From Halorussus aquaticus (GTDB taxonomy: Archaea > Halobacteriota > Halobacteria > Halobacteriales > Haladaptataceae), in contig NZ_CP100402.1 in assembly GCF_024218795.1 (NCBI RefSeq), positions 186,001 to 250,000 on the forward strand: DNA of 64,000 nucleotides. Reading direction: 5' to 3'. This document shows, piece by piece, positions 17,969-26,913 of this stretch. Each line of letters begins with the position of its first letter. Position 1 is the stretch's first letter. The notes under the pieces are model-generated. The model was not told where the DNA came from and did not search any database. It saw only the letters and a list, made by a program, of their open reading frames with translations. A program made the position numbers and the translations under genes.

Positions 17969-19219
17969 TTACCGAACGAGCAGGTAGAGGCTGAGCAGAC
18001 CGGCGAGCACCACGAGGGCCGCGAGCGCGACGAACAGCGCGCCGGATCCGGCGTAGGTGAGGACGGTCCCCGCCAGCGCGGCCCCGAGCGCGCCGACGCC
18101 GAACATCGCGAGGTAGGTGAACCCGTACGAGAGACCGTGGCTGTCGGCGGTGACGTAGTCGGCGATGGTGGCCTGATACACCGGCGCGGCCACGTAGACG
18201 AAGAAGCCCAGCAGCACGCAGACGCCGAGCAGCGGTACGACGCCCGCGTTCGACGCGGGGACGAACAGTAGCGCCGCGACGACCAGCGCCGCGAACGTCG
18301 CGACGAGCGCGTACTCGGTCTCTATCATGTCGGTCACCTTGCCGCCCGCGTACTGGCCCGCGACGCCGACCGACAGCAGGCCCGCGTACACGTATCTGCT
18401 GGGCGAGAACGTCCGCTCGAAGACGGTGACCGGTTCGAACATCGAGAGACCGCCGAGGATTTCGGGCAGGAACGTCAGCACGCCCCGGTAGTAGAGACCG
18501 TAGAGCATGATGATGGCGAACAGCACGACGAATCCTCTGGTGAACAGCAGTCGAGAGTCGCGGACCAACTCGCGGAGCGACCCGAGACCGCCGTCGGTCT
18601 CGGCGGTCCGCCCGGGGTCGCCGTCGGCCGCGACTTCGGTCTCCGCTTCCTCGACGGCCGCCCGCTCGTCGAACGAGAGTCGGAACGCGATAGCACCGGC
18701 GACGACGGCGGGAATCACGAACAGTCCGGCGACGAGTCGCCAGTCGAGGACCGCCAGCAGCACCGCCGCCGCCAGCGGGCCGACCACGGTTCCGACGTTC
18801 CCCGCCGCGCCGTGGTAGGCGAAGGCGGTGCCGCGGTTGTCGTCCTCGGTGCCCCGACTGAGAAGCGAGAGGCCCGCCGGATGGTAGAGGCTCGCGCCCG
18901 CGCCCCACAGCACCAGCGCAGCGCCCAGTACCCAGACGTTCGGGGCGACGCTGACGAGCAGGAACCCGCCGCCCATCCCGGCGGCGGAGCCGAGAACGAG
19001 TCGCTTGGACCCGTACGCGTCGGCGAGGATGCCGCTGGGGAGCGCGCCCAGACCGATGAGGGCGTAGCCCGCGCCGACGACGAGACCTAGCGTGGCCTCC
19101 GTCGCCGTGAAGGCGTCGAGCCACACCGTCACGAAGATGGGGATGGCGAGTTCGTAGGTGTGGAACATCGCGTGGGCGAGCATCGTGAACCCGACGATGG
19201 CCCGGTCGTTGGATTTCAT
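17969..19219 (-). CDS. MFS transporter
   Basis: A 416-residue protein with about 12 hydrophobic helices and the MFS signature ILADAYGSKRLVLGSA after helix 2. A charged central loop (EAETEVAADGDPGRTAETD) separates the two halves. It converges on the alcohol dehydrogenase, with seven bases between the stops, and is divergent from the PrpD gene at 19355. The shared 135-base intergenic holds AT-rich TATA-like blocks for both directions. By position it is a candidate carrier for the PrpD substrate. Confidence 0.84.
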   Translation of the reverse strand: MKSNDRAIVGFTMLAHAMFHTYELAIPIFVTVWLDAFTATEATLGLVVGAGYALIGLGALPSGILADAYGSKRLVLGSAAGMGGGFLLVSVAPNVWVLGAALVLWGAGASLYHPAGLSLLSRGTEDDNRGTAFAYHGAAGNVGTVVGPLAAAVLLAVLDWRLVAGLFVIPAVVAGAIAFRLSFDERAAVEEAETEVAADGDPGRTAETDGGLGSLRELVRDSRLLFTRGFVVLFAIIMLYGLYYRGVLTFLPEILGGLSMFEPVTVFERTFSPSRYVYAGLLSVGVAGQYAGGKVTDMIETEYALVATFAALVVAALLFVPASNAGVVPLLGVCVLLGFFVYVAAPVYQATIADYVTADSHGLSYGFTYLAMFGVGALGAALAGTVLTYAGSGALFVALAALVVLAGLLSLYLLVR

Positions 19220-19327
19220 CGTTCGAAGTCACCGCTGAATCGGGTGAATCGACTGGACCGATGGTTCGGAGTCGTATAAAATTTTGGTGAAGAACGGGCC
19301 GGGGGTCGGAATCGGGAGTACGATTAT

Positions 19328-19335
19328 AATCACGG
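19328..19335 (+). promoter_or_regulatory. TATA-like element of the PrpD-cupin unit
   Basis: An AT-rich stretch (gattataat region) about 25-30 bases before the ATG at 19355 fits a leaderless haloarchaeal promoter. A separate AT-rich block (tataaaattt) near 19277 can serve the divergent MFS gene. Confidence 0.45.
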
Positions 19336-19354
19336 CGTCACGATAATTGCTCGC

Positions 19355-20722
19355 ATGGGAGAGACGCACACGTTAGCGGAGTTCGCGGCGAACGCGACGT
19401 TCGAGGACGTTCCGGACGATATAGTGGCGGAGGCGAAACGGGCGATTAAGGACTACGTCGGGGTCGCGCTGTACGGGTCTCGGCACGGCGTCGGCGAGCG
19501 CATCTCGTCGTACGTAGACCGATGCATGGCGGGCGAGGAGGCGGCGATGCTCGGTCGCGGCGCGGCGAGTCCGCCCGGGGCGGCGCTGGCGAACGGCGCG
19601 TTCGGCCACGCCATCGACTACGACGACACCTTCGAGTCGATAGTCATCCACCCGACGTCGCCGGTGTTCCCCGCTGCCCTCGCCGGGGTACAGGTGGCGG
19701 AGGGCACCGGGCGCGACGCGTTGACGGCGTACGTCGTCGGCGTCGAGGCCGCCTTCCGGACCGGCCACGCCACCTACCCGAGTCACTACGACAACGGGTG
19801 GCACAGCACCGGCACGGTCGGGACGTTCGGCGCGACGGCGGCCGCGGCGTCGGCGCTCGGACTGAGTACCGAGGAGATAACCCACGCGTACGGCATCGCG
19901 GCGTCGTCCTCGTCGTCGCTGAAGAAGAACTTCGGGACCATGACGAAACCGCTCCACGCCGGGCACGCCGCCCAGATGGGCGTGCGCGCGGCGTTGCTCG
20001 CCGAATCGGGGTTCACCGCAGACGACGCGGTGTTCGAGGGCGACATCGGCTACGGCGAGGTGATGACTCCGGGCGGCGAGTACGACCCGACTCAGATTAC
20101 CGAGGGGCTGGGCGAGGAGTGGGCCGTCGAAGACATCGGCTTCAAACCGTACCCCTCGGGCGTGATAACCCACGCGGCGATGGACGCCCTGCGCGCGGTG
20201 GTCGAGCGCGAGGACCTCGACCCGGCCGACGTCGAGACGGTCCGGGTCGCGCTCGACGAGGCCGCCTCCGAGATGCTCATCCACGCCGACCCCGACGACG
20301 CCCTGCAGGCGAAGTTCTCCATCGAGTTCTGCCTCGCCGCGATACTCCGCGAGGGGGACGCTGGCGTCCGAGAGTTCTCCGACGAGTACGTCGCCGACGC
20401 GCGCACGCGCGAGGTGATGGCGAAGGTCGAACGCGACTTCGAACCGAACCTCTTCGGCGGGAACTTCGCCGGGTACGGTGCCCGCGTGACGGTCACGACG
20501 AAGGACGGCGAAGAGTACGTCGAAGTCGAGAAGCACGCGCCGGGGAGTCCCAACAACCCCGTCTCCGACGAGCGCCTCGACGCGAAGTTCTTCGAGTGCG
20601 CCGAACCGACGGTGGGTCCCGAGCGCGCGGACGCCGTCGCGGCCGCCGTCGCCGACCTCGACTCCGAAGGCGCGCTCGACCGCCTGCTGGAGAACGCCAC
20701 CGCCGCGGGCGAAGACGCATGA
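19355..20722 (+). CDS. MmgE/PrpD family protein (2-methylcitrate dehydratase-like), copy 1
   Basis: A 455-residue protein of the usual MmgE/PrpD length. It shows the family core FGHAIDYDDTFE, HPTSPVFPAALA, the active-site region HSTGTVGTFGATAAAA, KPLHAGHAAQMG and the C-terminal FKPYPSGVITHAAMDAL. Known members dehydrate 2-methylcitrate (PrpD) or decarboxylate cis-aconitate to itaconate (CadA/Irg1) without a cofactor. Motifs alone do not decide between these. The stop overlaps the ATG of a cupin gene, and a tricarballylate-dehydrogenase-like flavoprotein follows, so a tricarboxylate such as cis-aconitate or a methylated homologue is a good candidate substrate. Confidence 0.85.
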   Translation: MGETHTLAEFAANATFEDVPDDIVAEAKRAIKDYVGVALYGSRHGVGERISSYVDRCMAGEEAAMLGRGAASPPGAALANGAFGHAIDYDDTFESIVIHPTSPVFPAALAGVQVAEGTGRDALTAYVVGVEAAFRTGHATYPSHYDNGWHSTGTVGTFGATAAAASALGLSTEEITHAYGIAASSSSSLKKNFGTMTKPLHAGHAAQMGVRAALLAESGFTADDAVFEGDIGYGEVMTPGGEYDPTQITEGLGEEWAVEDIGFKPYPSGVITHAAMDALRAVVEREDLDPADVETVRVALDEAASEMLIHADPDDALQAKFSIEFCLAAILREGDAGVREFSDEYVADARTREVMAKVERDFEPNLFGGNFAGYGARVTVTTKDGEEYVEVEKHAPGSPNNPVSDERLDAKFFECAEPTVGPERADAVAAAVADLDSEGALDRLLENATAAGEDA

Positions 20723-21237
20723 CCGACGACTACGAACACCTGTCGCTCGACGACGTGGAGACGAATCCGGAGAAACCCGGCCGACGGTGGGAGCTATCGC
20801 CGCGACTCGGCATCGACGACTACAACGTCAACGTCGCGGTCCTCGAACCCGGCGAGCGACTGTCCCAGAACGCCTACCACTACCACCCGAATCAGGCCGA
20901 GTTCTACTACGTCGCCGACGGTCGGTGCCGCGTCGAAGTCGAGGACGGGTCGTTCGACGCCGAGACCGACGACGCCCTCCGGTTCGCGGCGGGCGTCCCC
21001 CACATGCTCCACAACCCGTACGACGACCGATGCAAAATCGTGGCCATCGGGAGTCCGCCCGAGGGGAGACGGCCGGTCCATCAGGTCCAGAGCTACGAGG
21101 AACTGCTGGCAGAGCGATACGGCGAAGACGAGACTGTGCGACACGACGGGGACGAGACCGAGCGACACGACGCCGAAGAGACAGCGGACGCCGAAGGCAC
21201 GCGAGACGACGAAAACGCGGACGACGCTCCGCCGTAA
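20719..21237 (+). CDS. Cupin-domain protein
   Basis: 172 residues starting in an ATGA overlap with the stop of the PrpD gene, so translation is probably coupled. The cupin metal motif is present: YHYHPNQAEFYYVADG (His, His and Glu ligands) and then GVPHMLHN with the third His. The last 45 residues are a low-complexity acidic tail with repeated ETxRHD-like units, not part of the fold. Stand-alone cupins of this kind may be isomerases, dioxygenases or lyases of carboxylic acids. Tight coupling to PrpD suggests a step on the same substrate. Confidence 0.82.
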   Translation: MTDDYEHLSLDDVETNPEKPGRRWELSPRLGIDDYNVNVAVLEPGERLSQNAYHYHPNQAEFYYVADGRCRVEVEDGSFDAETDDALRFAAGVPHMLHNPYDDRCKIVAIGSPPEGRRPVHQVQSYEELLAERYGEDETVRHDGDETERHDAEETADAEGTRDDENADDAPP

Positions 21238-21307
21238 CCGTCGCCGTCCCTCCCCGTCAGCAGAACCGGCGGTAGTTTGATTGTGATCGTTCCGCATATT
21301 ACTGGCG

Positions 21308-22744
21308 ATGGGAATGAAAGATGGCAGCGAGCGGAACAGTCCGGAGCGACGTGAGTCCTACGACGTGGTCGTAATCGGCTGCGGGATGGCCGGGTTGGCC
21401 GCCGGGAACCGGGCGGCGCGACTCGGACTCGACGTGGCGATGCTGGAGAAGTCTCCCGAAGAGCGACGGGGCGGGCACACTCGGTTCACCGAGTCCTTCC
21501 GCGTTCCGTCGGCCGACACCGACCTCACCGAGTACGGCTACGAGTTCGACATCCCCGATTACACCGTCTCGGAGTTCTACGACGACATCATGGCCCAGAC
21601 GAACGGCCGGGCCGACGAGGGCCTCGCGCGGACGCTGGTCGAGAACGCGGGCGAGACGATAGAGTGGTTGACCGAACTCGGCGTCGAGTGGGACATGACG
21701 CCGCTCAACTCCGGGTACACCGTCGGCCGGACGTGGTTCGACGGCGAGGAGTTGGTCGAGACGCTCGTCGAGGCGGCGACCGACGCGGGCGCGGACGTCT
21801 ACTACGACGCCGAGGCCAGAGCGCTCCGACAGTCGGCAGACCGCCGGATGACGGCGCTCGATGCGGTCACCGACGAGGGGTTCGTCCGGTTCGACTGCGA
21901 CGCCGCGATACTCGCCGCCGGGGGCTACGAGTCGAGTCCCGAGAAGCGCACGCGCTACTACGGCCCGGACTACGACGCGATGACCGTGCGCGGAAGCCGG
22001 TACAACACCGGGGAGGCGATAGACATGGTGCTGGACGCCGGAGCGAAGGCGGTGGGACAGTGGGGCGGGGCGCACATGGCGCTCATCGACGCCGCCGCGC
22101 CGGACGTGGAGGGCGGAACCAACCGCATCGACGGCTACCAGTACGGACTGCTGGTCAACCACGAGGGCGAACGCTTCGTGGACGAGGGCGAGGACGCCCG
22201 CGCCCACACCTACGCCAAGTTCGGGCAGAAGATATTCGAACAGCCGAACCGCGAGGCGTTCATCCTCGTGGACGACCAGACCATCGACGAGGTGGACGCG
22301 ACCGGACCGTCCGACCCTGTCGTCGGCGACGACCTGCGCGACGTCCTCGAACGAGTGGGATGCGAGAACCCCGACGCCGCAGTCGCCACGGTCGAGGAGT
22401 ACAACGCCGCCTGCGACCCGGACTCGTTCGACCCGCAGGTGCTCGACGGCAACGAGGCGACCGGCGTGACGCCCCGGAAGTCGAACTGGGCGCTGCCCCT
22501 CGACGACCCGCCGTTCTACGCCTACGCGGTGACGGGCGGCATCACGTTCGCCTTCGGCGGGGTTGCGACCACCGCCGACGCGGAGGTACTCGACACCCGC
22601 GACCGGGTGATACCGGGACTCTACGCCGCCGGAAACAGCGTCGGCGGCCTGTTCTACGACAACTACCCCGGCGGGACCGGACTGACGAACGCGGCGGTGT
22701 TCGGTCGAATCGCCGGCGAAAAAGCCGCAGAATACGTGGACTGA
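21308..22744 (+). CDS. FAD-dependent oxidoreductase, tricarballylate dehydrogenase (TcuA)/fumarate-reductase-like
   Basis: A 478-residue flavoprotein. It has an N-terminal dinucleotide fold VVVIGCGMAGLAAGNRAA (residues about 19-36), the phrase RRGGHTRFTESFR typical of the TcuA branch, IDGYQYGLLVNHEGERFVDEG, the capping-domain and active-site region PLDDPPFYAYAVTGGITF, and GLYAAGNSVGGLFYDNYPGGTG at the C-terminal FAD site. TcuA oxidises tricarballylate to cis-aconitate in bacteria. Fumarate reductases and 3-ketosteroid dehydrogenases are relatives. It lies 70 bases after the cupin on the same strand. No partner protein like TcuB is present, so its electron acceptor is unknown. Confidence 0.8.
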   Translation: MGMKDGSERNSPERRESYDVVVIGCGMAGLAAGNRAARLGLDVAMLEKSPEERRGGHTRFTESFRVPSADTDLTEYGYEFDIPDYTVSEFYDDIMAQTNGRADEGLARTLVENAGETIEWLTELGVEWDMTPLNSGYTVGRTWFDGEELVETLVEAATDAGADVYYDAEARALRQSADRRMTALDAVTDEGFVRFDCDAAILAAGGYESSPEKRTRYYGPDYDAMTVRGSRYNTGEAIDMVLDAGAKAVGQWGGAHMALIDAAAPDVEGGTNRIDGYQYGLLVNHEGERFVDEGEDARAHTYAKFGQKIFEQPNREAFILVDDQTIDEVDATGPSDPVVGDDLRDVLERVGCENPDAAVATVEEYNAACDPDSFDPQVLDGNEATGVTPRKSNWALPLDDPPFYAYAVTGGITFAFGGVATTADAEVLDTRDRVIPGLYAAGNSVGGLFYDNYPGGTGLTNAAVFGRIAGEKAAEYVD

Positions 22745-22786
22745 CAGCCTGCTTCCGGTCGCGCAACCGAGTCGGTCGAACGCGGT

Positions 22787-24283
22787 TCAGGAGTTCTCTT
22801 GGAGGAGCTGATTGATCTCCTTTGCGGCCTGCGAGGTGGCCTGCTCGACGCTCATACCCTGCTGCATGATGCGCTGGTGCATCTTGCGCGGAACCTCGTA
22901 GGTGATGGCGTTCGCGCCGGGCACCGCCGGGATGACCGCCGGTTCGAAGTTCTGGAGCGTCTTCAGCGCCGCGCCGCGCCAGAACTCCTTGTGCAACTCC
23001 GTCTTGGCGAAGAAGTCCTCCTTCTGAATCTGGTCGGGAGACACCGGCACGAATCCGAGGTTCTTCGCGTTCTGGACCGCGCGGTCGCTGTCGCCGATCC
23101 ACCACTCGAGGAACTTGACGGCGGCGTCCTTCTCCTGCTGGTTGCTGAACCCGTCGCCGATGAAGCCGAGCGACGGTAGCCACGCGAGCGCCGACTTGGT
23201 GCCCGCGTTCATCGGCAGCCCGAAGGTGTAGTCGCCGTTCTTCATGGCCTTGGGCTGTTCTTCGAGGTAGTCGCCCCAGAGGTCCGTCGAGTCCTGCAGG
23301 TGGTTGACCGCCTGCTTACCCGCCCAGTGACGGGTCGTGGACTCCTCGTCGCCGGTGTTGATGGAGTTCTGGTGGAAGTAGCCGTTATCCACGTAGTCCT
23401 TCTGCATCTTGATGGCCTTGCGGGCCTCTTTGGAGTCGATGGCGGCCTTGTCGCCGGTCAGGTTCACGACGCCGGACTTCGACCCGCCGTGCTGGGGGAT
23501 GTACAGCGACATGTACTCCTCGTCGCTCTGCTTCATCCCGGTGGAGTCCGGGTAGAAGCCCTTCTTCTGGCCCATGTCGCTTTGCTTCAGTTTGTCGTAG
23601 ATGCCCGGGACGTCGTCGTACCAGTGGAGGCTCCCGGCCTTGTGGTTGACTTCGCTCGGGTCGATGCCCGCCGAGTCGAGCCAGTCGGTCCGCCACGCCG
23701 TGAAGTACGGGCGGAACCCGAGCGGGAACGTCACGAGGTTCCCTTGCTTGCCGGTGGACTGGGACCCCCAGACCTTGTGACCGGCCATGACCTTGTCCGA
23801 GGTCTTGTCGGCGAGCGAGGAACTCTCCCAGAGGTCGTTGACGACCATGCCCGCGCCGCCCGCGAGGATGCCCGGCCGCGTCATCACTTCCACCATGTGC
23901 GGGACGTTGCCCGCCGCGCGCGCCGACCGGAACTTCGTCACCACGTCCGTGTACGGCACGCCCGTGATGTTGATCTGAATTCCGGTCTTGTTCTGGAACT
24001 GCTTGACGAGTTTATCGGTGTATTTCTTCTTGTTTTCGCCCTCGGTGTAGTACGAGAGCCAGATTTCGAGCGTCGGTTTGTCGGTGCTTCCGACGGTCGT
24101 CCCCTGGTCCTGTCCGCCGCTGGACTCGGTCGTCGTGGTAGCGTTACCTTCACCGCCGCCACCGCCACCACTACAACCGGCGAGACTGGTCGCCGCTGCG
24201 CCGGCACCCGCCGCCTTCAGGAACCGACGGCGATTGACGGAACTGTGCCCCGAGTTCGAGTCTGTCGACTGTTTCCTTGCCAC
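22787..24283 (-). CDS. ABC transporter substrate-binding lipoprotein (carbohydrate type), copy 1
   Basis: A 498-residue extracellular solute-binding protein, family 1. The N-terminus has a twin-arginine signal NRRRFLKAAGAGAAATSLAGC with lipobox LAGC, so it is Tat-exported and probably lipid-anchored, followed by a Gly/Thr-rich linker. The body starts with LEIWLSYYTEGE and fits a sugar- or glycoside-binding protein. The start codon appears to be GTG at 24283. It is a close paralogue of the protein at 24488-25930, with long identical DNA stretches. It lies downstream of the permease/ATPase genes at 26914-29954, with which it probably works. Confidence 0.88.
   Translation of the reverse strand: MARKQSTDSNSGHSSVNRRRFLKAAGAGAAATSLAGCSGGGGGGEGNATTTTESSGGQDQGTTVGSTDKPTLEIWLSYYTEGENKKKYTDKLVKQFQNKTGIQINITGVPYTDVVTKFRSARAAGNVPHMVEVMTRPGILAGGAGMVVNDLWESSSLADKTSDKVMAGHKVWGSQSTGKQGNLVTFPLGFRPYFTAWRTDWLDSAGIDPSEVNHKAGSLHWYDDVPGIYDKLKQSDMGQKKGFYPDSTGMKQSDEEYMSLYIPQHGGSKSGVVNLTGDKAAIDSKEARKAIKMQKDYVDNGYFHQNSINTGDEESTTRHWAGKQAVNHLQDSTDLWGDYLEEQPKAMKNGDYTFGLPMNAGTKSALAWLPSLGFIGDGFSNQQEKDAAVKFLEWWIGDSDRAVQNAKNLGFVPVSPDQIQKEDFFAKTELHKEFWRGAALKTLQNFEPAVIPAVPGANAITYEVPRKMHQRIMQQGMSVEQATSQAAKEINQLLQENS
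23009..23097 (-). repeat. 89-base perfect repeat within binding-protein copy 1
   Basis: This stretch is identical to 24731-24819 in the second copy, including third codon positions. This points to a recent duplication or gene conversion between the two binding-protein genes. Confidence 0.85.
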
Positions 24284-24487
24284 GCTTTAACAACTCACTA
24301 CCCTCTTTAATAGTGAAGGTCTTAAATCTTACCCAGATATACACTCCCTATACTGAAGTTTAATCGAGTATTGGTAAGTGGTAACGTCCCACATTGAAAC
24401 GGACGCCACTCGGGAGCGTCCCGACGGACGGTGGCCTAACCGCTGATTACCGAGTCGAACTGAAGAAAAACGAGACCGGGAGAGCCG
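24284..24487. other. Intergenic region between the two binding-protein genes
   Basis: 204 bases, much more AT-rich than the flanking genes, with TATA-like tracts (taaatctta near 24332) on the minus strand that can drive the downstream copy separately. The separation means the two binding-protein genes need not be co-transcribed. No gene is seen. Confidence 0.5.
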
Positions 24488-25930
24488 CTACTGGCTCTGC
24501 TGGAGTCGTTGGTTGATCGCGTCCGCGGCCTGCGCCGTCGCCTGATTGACGGCTTCGTCCAGTCCCGTCCCCCGTCCGAGCATCTGCGAGATGCGCTGGT
24601 GCATACTGCGCGGGATGTCGTAGGTGATGGCGTTCGCACCGGGCACCGCCGGGATGACCGCCGGTTCGAACTGGTTGAGCGTCTTCATCGCCGCGCCGCG
24701 CCAGAACTCCGTGTGCATCTCCGACTGGCCGAAGAAGTCCTCCTTCTGAATCTGGTCGGGAGACACCGGCACGAATCCGAGGTTCTTCGCGTTCTGGACC
24801 GCGCGGTCGCTGTCGCCGACCCACCACTCGATGAAGTTGACCGCGGCGTCCTGTTGCTGCTGGTTGTCGAACCCGTCAGCGATGAAGCCGAGCGACGGCA
24901 GCCACGCCAGCGCCGACTTGGTACCCGCGTTCATCGGCAGGCCCCACGTGTAGGCCCCGTTCTTCATCGCTTGGGGTTGTTCTTCGAGGTAGTCGCCCCA
25001 GAGGTCCGTCGAGTCCTGAATGTGGTTGACCGCGATTTGGCCCGACCAGTGGAGCGTCGTGGACTCCTCGTCGCCGTGGTTGATGGAGTTCTCGTGGAAG
25101 TAGCCCTGGTCGATGTAGTCGAACTGCATCTTGATGGCCTGCTTGGCCGCGTCGGAGTCGATGGTGGCCTCGTCGCCGGTGATGTTGACGACGCCGGACT
25201 TCGACCCGCCGTGCTGGGGGATGTACAGCGACATGTACTCCTCGTCGCTCTGCTTCATCCCGGTCGTGTCCGGGAACGCCCCCTGTTGCTGGCCGAGTTC
25301 GGTCTGCTTCAACTTGTCGTAGATGCCCGGCATGTCGTCGTCCCAGTGGAGGCTCCCGGCCTCGTGGTTGACTTCGCTCGGGTCGATGCCCGCCTGTTCG
25401 AGCCAGTCGGTCCGCCACGCCGTCAGGTACGGCCGGAACCCGAGCGGGAACGTCACGAGGTTGCCCTCTTCGCCCGTGGACTGGGACCCCCACACCCGGT
25501 GGCCTTGCATAATCTTGTCCGAGGTCTTGTCGGCGAGCGTGGAACTCTGCCAGAGGTCGTTGACGACCATGCCCGCACCGCCCGCGAGGATGCCCGGCCG
25601 CGTCATCACCTCGACGAGGTGCGGAACGTTACCGGCGGCCCGCGCCGACCGGAACTTCGTCACCACGTCCGTGTACGGCACGCCAGTGACGTTGATTTGC
25701 GTGCCAGTTTCGTTCTGGTACTGCTTGATGAGTTCGTCGGTGTACTGCTTCTTGGTCTCCCCCTCGGTGTAGTACGACAACCAGACTTCGAGCGTCACGT
25801 TGCCTTGGAACCCCACGTAGCCCGGAAGCCCGGTCGCCACCGCGCCCGCCCCGGCGGCTTTCAGGAAGTCTCGTCTCTGTACTGTGCTACTGTCAGTTGC
25901 CTTATCGGCAACGTCTTGCTTCTGTGCCAT
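24488..25930 (-). CDS. ABC transporter substrate-binding protein (carbohydrate type), copy 2, no lipobox
   Basis: About 480 residues from the ATG at 25930 (MAQKQDV); a start at 25966 would add twelve residues. The twin-arginine motif QRRDFLKAAGAGAVATG is kept, but the lipobox region reads GLPGYVGF with no cysteine, and the long Gly/Thr linker of copy 1 is missing. It is therefore probably released or held in another way. The mature part (LEVWLSYYTEGE onward) is very similar to copy 1, with stretches of DNA identity. Specificity may have diverged, or this copy may act as a scavenging or sensing form. It works with the permeases at 26914-28766 by inference. Confidence 0.87.
   Translation of the reverse strand: MAQKQDVADKATDSSTVQRRDFLKAAGAGAVATGLPGYVGFQGNVTLEVWLSYYTEGETKKQYTDELIKQYQNETGTQINVTGVPYTDVVTKFRSARAAGNVPHLVEVMTRPGILAGGAGMVVNDLWQSSTLADKTSDKIMQGHRVWGSQSTGEEGNLVTFPLGFRPYLTAWRTDWLEQAGIDPSEVNHEAGSLHWDDDMPGIYDKLKQTELGQQQGAFPDTTGMKQSDEEYMSLYIPQHGGSKSGVVNITGDEATIDSDAAKQAIKMQFDYIDQGYFHENSINHGDEESTTLHWSGQIAVNHIQDSTDLWGDYLEEQPQAMKNGAYTWGLPMNAGTKSALAWLPSLGFIADGFDNQQQQDAAVNFIEWWVGDSDRAVQNAKNLGFVPVSPDQIQKEDFFGQSEMHTEFWRGAAMKTLNQFEPAVIPAVPGANAITYDIPRSMHQRISQMLGRGTGLDEAVNQATAQAADAINQRLQQSQ
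24731..24819 (-). repeat. 89-base perfect repeat within binding-protein copy 2
   Basis: Identical to 23009-23097. The flanking codons differ between the copies, so the identity is patchy, as expected after gene conversion or recent duplication. Confidence 0.85.
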
Positions 25931-26088
25931 TTGGTAACTCCCCACCACACTGTTGGTCGGTAGCATCTATCATAAAGTTTTGCAGTATTTTTCCCGGCTC
26001 TCGCTACATCTTCCTACGATTCGATGCCTGTACTCGGCGGACGGTCGGCGGCGCAACGTTTATGAGTCGTTTGCGTGTATGTCACCGT

Positions 26089-26412
26089 ATGTCAGGGCAG
26101 ACCGTACGGTCAGGTGTCGGCACTCGGAGCAAGGCAGACTACCTCACGCTGGTTGCCAACGTCGTGTACGCGCTCGCAGGGGGCCTGTTCCTCCTCGGAC
26201 TGTACTTCGATTGGCGCCACTCGGGCCAGATACTCATTAGGGAGTTCGCGCTCGCAGACGAACCGAACGCCAACAGCGGCCTGTTCATCCTCGCGATAAT
26301 CGTCCTCGCGCTGGGGTACCTGCTGTCGGTGCTGGGGAACAAACTCGAAGAGTGGCAGACCGAGAAGGTCGACCAGACCCAAGAGTGGACGGTGGACGTG
26401 GGCGAGAACTGA
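26089..26412 (+). CDS. Small two-helix membrane protein
   Basis: 107 residues from the ATG at 26089 (MSGQTVRSG); an in-frame ATG at 26062 would add nine. Two hydrophobic helices, about YLTLVANVVYALAGGLFLLG and LFILAIIVLALGYLLSVLG, are separated by a charged loop, with an acidic C-terminal tail. I do not recognise a family. It is the only plus-strand gene inside the ABC transporter region and lies between the permeases and binding protein copy 2. A T-run follows its stop. Function unknown. Confidence 0.65.
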   Translation: MSGQTVRSGVGTRSKADYLTLVANVVYALAGGLFLLGLYFDWRHSGQILIREFALADEPNANSGLFILAIIVLALGYLLSVLGNKLEEWQTEKVDQTQEWTVDVGEN

Positions 26413-26913
26413 ACGACGCTCTTTTTCGAGACTTCGATTCGAGAAGCGACGACCGCTCAACGCGTCGAGCCTCGACGCCGATTCTGGAGTGCTGTCGGTG
26501 GTCGCCAGACGACTCGTCCTTACCACTACAGGAGAACCGAGAGGTCCCGTGGTCGCGTTCTGCACCCAATCGGGTCAGTTGGGTGGGCGGCAGTCGCGTT
26601 CGACGTAGCCCAGACAGCGGCGTCACTCGGGTCCTCCGGGAACGGGAGTCAGTTCGCTCGGCGGCCGAGTCCGCTCGAACAGGGGCCGCCGAGACGGTCC
26701 GACCAACGTGAGTTCGAGGCCGACTGAATTTCAGTATGGACTCCGGACCGACTGGCAGTCGGTGCAGAATCGACACGGCCGACGACGTAGCGTCCGACAC
26801 GTAGCGGCGGACGGATACCTACCCATTCCGGATTGACCCAGACGAGAACGAGACGGTCGGCTACTGGGGCAAAGACGAACAGCGGAAACGAAGTCGCCGA
26901 AGTCGAAGCGACG
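26413..26913. other. 501-base gap with no convincing gene
   Basis: It starts with a T-run (26422-26426) that may end the small plus-strand gene. The rest is GC-rich with open frames of Arg/Ser-rich composition and no domain signal, so I see no gene. It probably holds the 3' end of the permease transcript. No repeat or RNA gene is evident. Confidence 0.5.

Noticed and set aside
26285..26800. Minus-strand frame covering the 26413-26913 gap
   Set aside because: Ser/Arg-rich composition without domain or membrane pattern; it also overlaps the better-supported plus-strand gene.
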